15,349 nucleotides of DNA, taken from NCBI GenBank assembly GCA_964554415.1, contig CAZKON010000022.1, forward strand, positions 1 through 15,349, given 5' to 3'. Below the pieces are notes generated by a model, which was not told the DNA's origin, ran no database searches, and saw only the letters and a program-made list of their open reading frames with translations. Positions 13,348 to 15,349 of this stretch are shown here, piece by piece. Origin of the DNA: JAGVXD01 sp964554415 (lineage in GTDB: Archaea; Nanobdellota; Nanobdellia; Pacearchaeales; GW2011-AR1). Each line of letters opens with the position of its first letter. Positions within the stretch are counted from its first letter, which is position 1. A program made the position numbers and the translations under genes.

Positions 13348-13575
13348 ATGAAAAATGAGATTCCTTTATGGACATTGCGGTGGTTCATTGCCCTTTGGGT
13401 TTTTTCAGGCATGCTTATTGGTGCAGGCGCAGGAATGTGGTTTGCTGAGACAACTTTCGGCGCACGAGAGACTATTGCAGACTTGTGGTTCTTTTGGATA
13501 GGTATTATATTATATTTCATTGTTGCAGGCACACTTGGGCGCACATATCTTAAATTAGTCAAATTGCTTGCTTAG
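13348..13575 (+). CDS. Small two-TM membrane protein
   Basis: A 75-residue protein with two helices: about 10-32 (FIALWVFSGMLIGAGAGMWF) and about 46-65 (LWFFWIGIILYFIVAGTLG), with a positive C-terminus (RTYLKLVKLLA). No family is recognised. It follows the PRC-barrel gene by 8 bp and presumably shares its transcript. Its TAG stop is the first part of the 9-bp target duplication of the MITE, so the element landed immediately after the gene without changing the protein. Confidence 0.65.
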   Translation: MKNEIPLWTLRWFIALWVFSGMLIGAGAGMWFAETTFGARETIADLWFFWIGIILYFIVAGTLGRTYLKLVKLLA

Positions 13576-13582
13576 ACAAATC

Positions 13583-13704
13583 GGCTCCATCCCATAAATA
13601 CCCTTTTTTTAGGCGCGCAATAAGACACGCAATCTTTGCGGTTGCGTGTCTTATTGCACTTACGCGTAGAACGCGTTTGGCGCGCTTAATTATGGGATGG
13701 AGCC
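13583..13704. mobile_element. 122-bp MITE with 15-bp terminal inverted repeats and 9-bp target duplication
   Basis: GGCTCCATCCCATAA (13583-13597) and TTATGGGATGGAGCC (13690-13704) are perfect terminal inverted repeats. AGACAAATC occurs directly outside each end (13574-13582 and 13705-13713), the signature of target-site duplication by a DDE transposase. The interior is highly folded: a perfect 16-bp stem (13617-13632 with 13642-13657, 9-nt loop) and ACGCGT-AGA-ACGCGT (13662-13676), enclosed by GCGCGC boxes (13613-13618, 13680-13685). There is no coding capacity, so mobilisation would need a full-length relative elsewhere. A 9-bp duplication occurs in families such as IS1 and IS4; I cannot name the parent. 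Confidence 0.88.
13604..13610 (+). terminator. T7 tract inside the MITE
   Basis: Seven consecutive T residues lie 29 bp past the stop of the two-TM gene. Archaeal RNA polymerase terminates at T-rich tracts, so the inserted MITE probably ends the PRC-barrel/two-TM transcript and insulates the next promoter. Confidence 0.4.
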
Positions 13705-13718
13705 AGACAAATCGAATA

Positions 13719-13727
13719 TTATTTAAA
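13719..13727 (+). promoter_or_regulatory. TATA box for the first tandem membrane protein
   Basis: TTATTTAAA, with TTTAAA centred 24.5 nt before ATG 13749, indicates a leaderless transcript. The MITE's right end is only 15 bp upstream, so the insertion has replaced whatever lay beyond the BRE position. Confidence 0.55.
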
Positions 13728-13748
13728 GGGCAGAGATTTGAAGAGTGA

Positions 13749-14255
13749 ATGGTTGCACCCACTCTCTTTAGCTCTCCTTTGGGACAGACGGTTTTAGTAT
13801 TTGTTCTTGTTTTTGTTGGCATTTTCGCCATACTTCAAAAGTCAAAAGTGTTTGGCGATGGGAAGAAGCAGATTGACGCGCTGGTTGCTGTTGCAATGGC
13901 TCTTATCGTCGCGTCAGTGGGCTATGCTATTGATTTAATCAGCAATCTTGTACCAGTTATGGCTGTTGCACTTGTTATTATTCTTGTTTTTATGATTCTT
14001 TACGGAAGCGTGCATGAGAAAGAGTTGAAGTTACCCAATGGCATAAAATACGCGTTCGGTGTTGTCATCTTCATTGCCGTAGCAATTGCAGTTCTCTACT
14101 TTACACCCGCATGGAACTATCTTATGGATATATTCTCTGGGGGGGAGGGTTCTGCGATTTTCATGAACCTCATTTTTATTGCAGTGATAATTGGAGCTAT
14201 TGCGGCTGTGCTTGCTGGCAGCAAAAGCAACAACGCTAGTGCTAAGAAAGAGTGA
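13749..14255 (+). CDS. Tandem multi-TM membrane protein 1
   Basis: A 168-residue protein, nearly all hydrophobic, with about five helices (11-30, 43-65, 68-90, 103-124, 137-157). After helix 1 it has LQKSKVFGDGKKQID, and helix 3 begins LVPVMAVALVIILVF. Both blocks recur at the same positions in the next two genes, so the three are paralogues from tandem duplication. The C-terminus is short and charged (SKSNNASAKKE). No known family or catalytic motif is visible. It is transcribed from its own TATA box just after the MITE. Confidence 0.7.
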   Translation: MVAPTLFSSPLGQTVLVFVLVFVGIFAILQKSKVFGDGKKQIDALVAVAMALIVASVGYAIDLISNLVPVMAVALVIILVFMILYGSVHEKELKLPNGIKYAFGVVIFIAVAIAVLYFTPAWNYLMDIFSGGEGSAIFMNLIFIAVIIGAIAAVLAGSKSNNASAKKE

Positions 14256-14270
14256 CGATTACGAAACATA

Positions 14271-14276
14271 TTTAAA
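14271..14276 (+). promoter_or_regulatory. TATA box for the second tandem membrane protein
   Basis: TTTAAA is centred 24.5 nt before ATG 14298 in the 42-bp gap, so this gene has its own leaderless promoter as well as any read-through from the gene before. Confidence 0.55.
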
Positions 14277-14297
14277 CGCATTTCGAATAGTTAAAGC

Positions 14298-14801
14298 ATG
14301 GTGTTTGACCTCGGTTCAATGCTCTCACAATGGGAAAGTTATGGGCTTTTTGATTATCTACTGCCTTTCTTGCTTATTTTTGCTATTGTTTACGGTATTT
14401 TATCATATGCTAAAGTGTTTGGAGATAATAATGGAGTGCATCTGACTATTGCACTTGTTGTTGGCATTCTTGCATTACGCCTTGGTTTTGTCCAGGACTT
14501 CTATCGCGAGGCATTTCCGCGGCTTGCTGTTGCCCTTGCTGTACTACTTGTCTTTCTTATTCTTGTTTCTGCGTTTCTGCCTGAAACAAGCCATAAGAAG
14601 GGGTGGTATATAGGGCTTTATTCTCTTGGGGGCATTGCTGCATTAATTGTCGTATTTAATTCATTCAATATATTAGGGTATTGGGGCTCATCTTGGTGGT
14701 ATGACTGGGGCGCGCTTATCATAGGTGCGCTGATTGTCATAGGTTTGATTATTGCAATTAGCGTTTCTGGCAAAAAGAGCGGCGGTGGAAGTCATCCATG
14801 A
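14298..14801 (+). CDS. Tandem multi-TM membrane protein 2
   Basis: A 167-residue membrane protein with the layout of its neighbours: helix 1 LLPFLLIFAIVYGILSY, the loop AKVFGDNNGVHLTIAL, and helix 3 after FPRLAVALAVLLVF. Further helices lie at about 96-112 and 128-160. It differs from the others in a tryptophan-rich segment (GYWGSSWWYDWGA, 124-136) likely at the membrane surface. The C-terminal tail is glycine- and lysine-rich (SGKKSGGGSHP). It is followed by its paralogue after 19 bp, probably on one transcript. Function unknown. Confidence 0.7.
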   Translation: MVFDLGSMLSQWESYGLFDYLLPFLLIFAIVYGILSYAKVFGDNNGVHLTIALVVGILALRLGFVQDFYREAFPRLAVALAVLLVFLILVSAFLPETSHKKGWYIGLYSLGGIAALIVVFNSFNILGYWGSSWWYDWGALIIGALIVIGLIIAISVSGKKSGGGSHP

Positions 14802-14820
14802 GAGATACTACAGAAATAAC

Positions 14821-15297
14821 ATGACTGTCATTGATTTTACTCCGCTTTCTGAAATTCTTCCTCTACTCATTTTTTTAGTTGTTTTCATTCTTACTTTTGC
14901 AGTATTAAACAAGACAAAAGTCGTTGAGAACGCTTTTATGCAACTTATAATTGCGTTCTTGTTGTCTACTATCTTTATAACTGCTACTGGCGCGCGAGAT
15001 TATGTGGAGATAGTTACACCATGGTTTGCTATTTTACTTGTATGTTTGTTTTTTATCATGGCAGTCATGGGTTTCATCGGAAAAGATGTTGATTTTATGA
15101 AAAAAGGCATCGGCGGCGCATTTGTAGCTATCCTTATACTCACTTTCGTTGTTTCAGGAATATTTATATTCTCGACAGGTTTGCGAGCGTATTTCGGAAC
15201 TTTCTTCTCTTCACCCCGATTGTATAGCGGAGTTTTATTAATTGTAATCGCTGCGGCAGTCGGATGGGTACTATTGAAGAATGTTGCAAAGAAATAA
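14821..15297 (+). CDS. Tandem multi-TM membrane protein 3
   Basis: A 158-residue membrane protein, MTVIDFTPLSEILPLLIFLV…, with LNKTKVVENAFMQLIIAF after helix 1 and VTPWFAILLVCLFF at helix 3, aligning with the other two. The FGD of the shared loop is replaced by VEN. A lone C-terminal helix (LLIVIAAAVGWVLL) ends in NVAKK. I chose ATG 14821 because the in-frame region upstream overlaps the preceding gene and offers only a TTG at 14752. An 8-codon frame (ATG 14798) overlaps the preceding stop and may merely couple the two genes. Confidence 0.7.
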   Translation: MTVIDFTPLSEILPLLIFLVVFILTFAVLNKTKVVENAFMQLIIAFLLSTIFITATGARDYVEIVTPWFAILLVCLFFIMAVMGFIGKDVDFMKKGIGGAFVAILILTFVVSGIFIFSTGLRAYFGTFFSSPRLYSGVLLIVIAAAVGWVLLKNVAKK

Positions 15298-15317
15298 TTT
15301 ATTGTATAGAAACTATA

Positions 15318-15348
15318 AAGGGGCTAAGCATTTAAGGCTTAACCCCTT
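15318..15348. terminator. Hairpin after the membrane-protein cluster
   Basis: AAGGGG (15318-15323) pairs with CCCCTT (15343-15348) and TAAGC (15325-15329) with GCTTA (15337-15341), with one C/A mismatch and a 7-nt loop. It starts 21 bp past the last stop. No T tract is visible before the window ends, so it could also be the beginning of another structured element. Confidence 0.4.
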
Positions 15349-15349
15349 G

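Noticed and set aside
1..15349. CRISPR array, tRNA or rRNA genes
   Set aside because: Scanning by eye found no regularly spaced repeats with spacers, no T-loop GTTCRA-type segment in a cloverleaf context, and no rRNA-like blocks. The hairpins at 2014-2130 do not fit a tRNA.

Overview
The window looks like part of an AT-rich archaeal chromosome, most likely a DPANN-type lineage (Woesearchaeota/Pacearchaeota-like; inferred from gene content, not tested by search). Evidence: an archaeal TyrRS, Hef/XPF-type repair proteins, a DRG-like GTPase with a TGS domain, a DUF6159 membrane protein, PRC-barrel and VapBC genes. Many genes also have a TATA-like box (TTTAAA or TTTATATA) centred 24-27 nt before the ATG, the spacing expected for leaderless archaeal mRNAs. 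I used that spacing to choose several starts.

Layout. 1-490: the 3' end of a TspO-like gene, a small frameshifted gene, and a 25-residue membrane peptide that may be a truncated transporter. 492-5193: core genes, namely a membrane-anchored OB-fold protein, TyrRS, a DUF6159 protein, a TGS GTPase and an M16 peptidase. Two divergent pairs here (OB-fold/TyrRS and GTPase/M16) each appear to share one TATA element. 5364-12197: an ERCC4/XPF nuclease and a Hef-type helicase on the same strand, separated by about 4.6 kb of accessory DNA. 12266-15297: a degenerate site-2-protease-like protein, a PRC-barrel protein with a two-TM partner, a MITE, and three tandem paralogous membrane proteins.

The accessory island (about 6053-10631) holds vapBC, two direct copies of an unrecognised gene (about 340 codons each), a DUF4143-type AAA ATPase between them, and two small genes downstream of the second copy. 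Both copies are broken, at different places: the first by an in-frame TGA, the second by loss of one unit of an 8-bp tandem repeat. They share a 356-bp stretch of perfect identity flanked by diverged sequence, which suggests gene conversion. The small gene after copy B is also frameshifted. Taking the island out would put the helicase directly before the nuclease in the order of a fused archaeal Hef, so the island may have split a hef gene.

The clearest mobile element is a 122-bp MITE at 13583-13704 with 15-bp perfect terminal inverted repeats, a 9-bp target duplication and an internal 16-bp hairpin. I found no tRNA, rRNA or CRISPR array.
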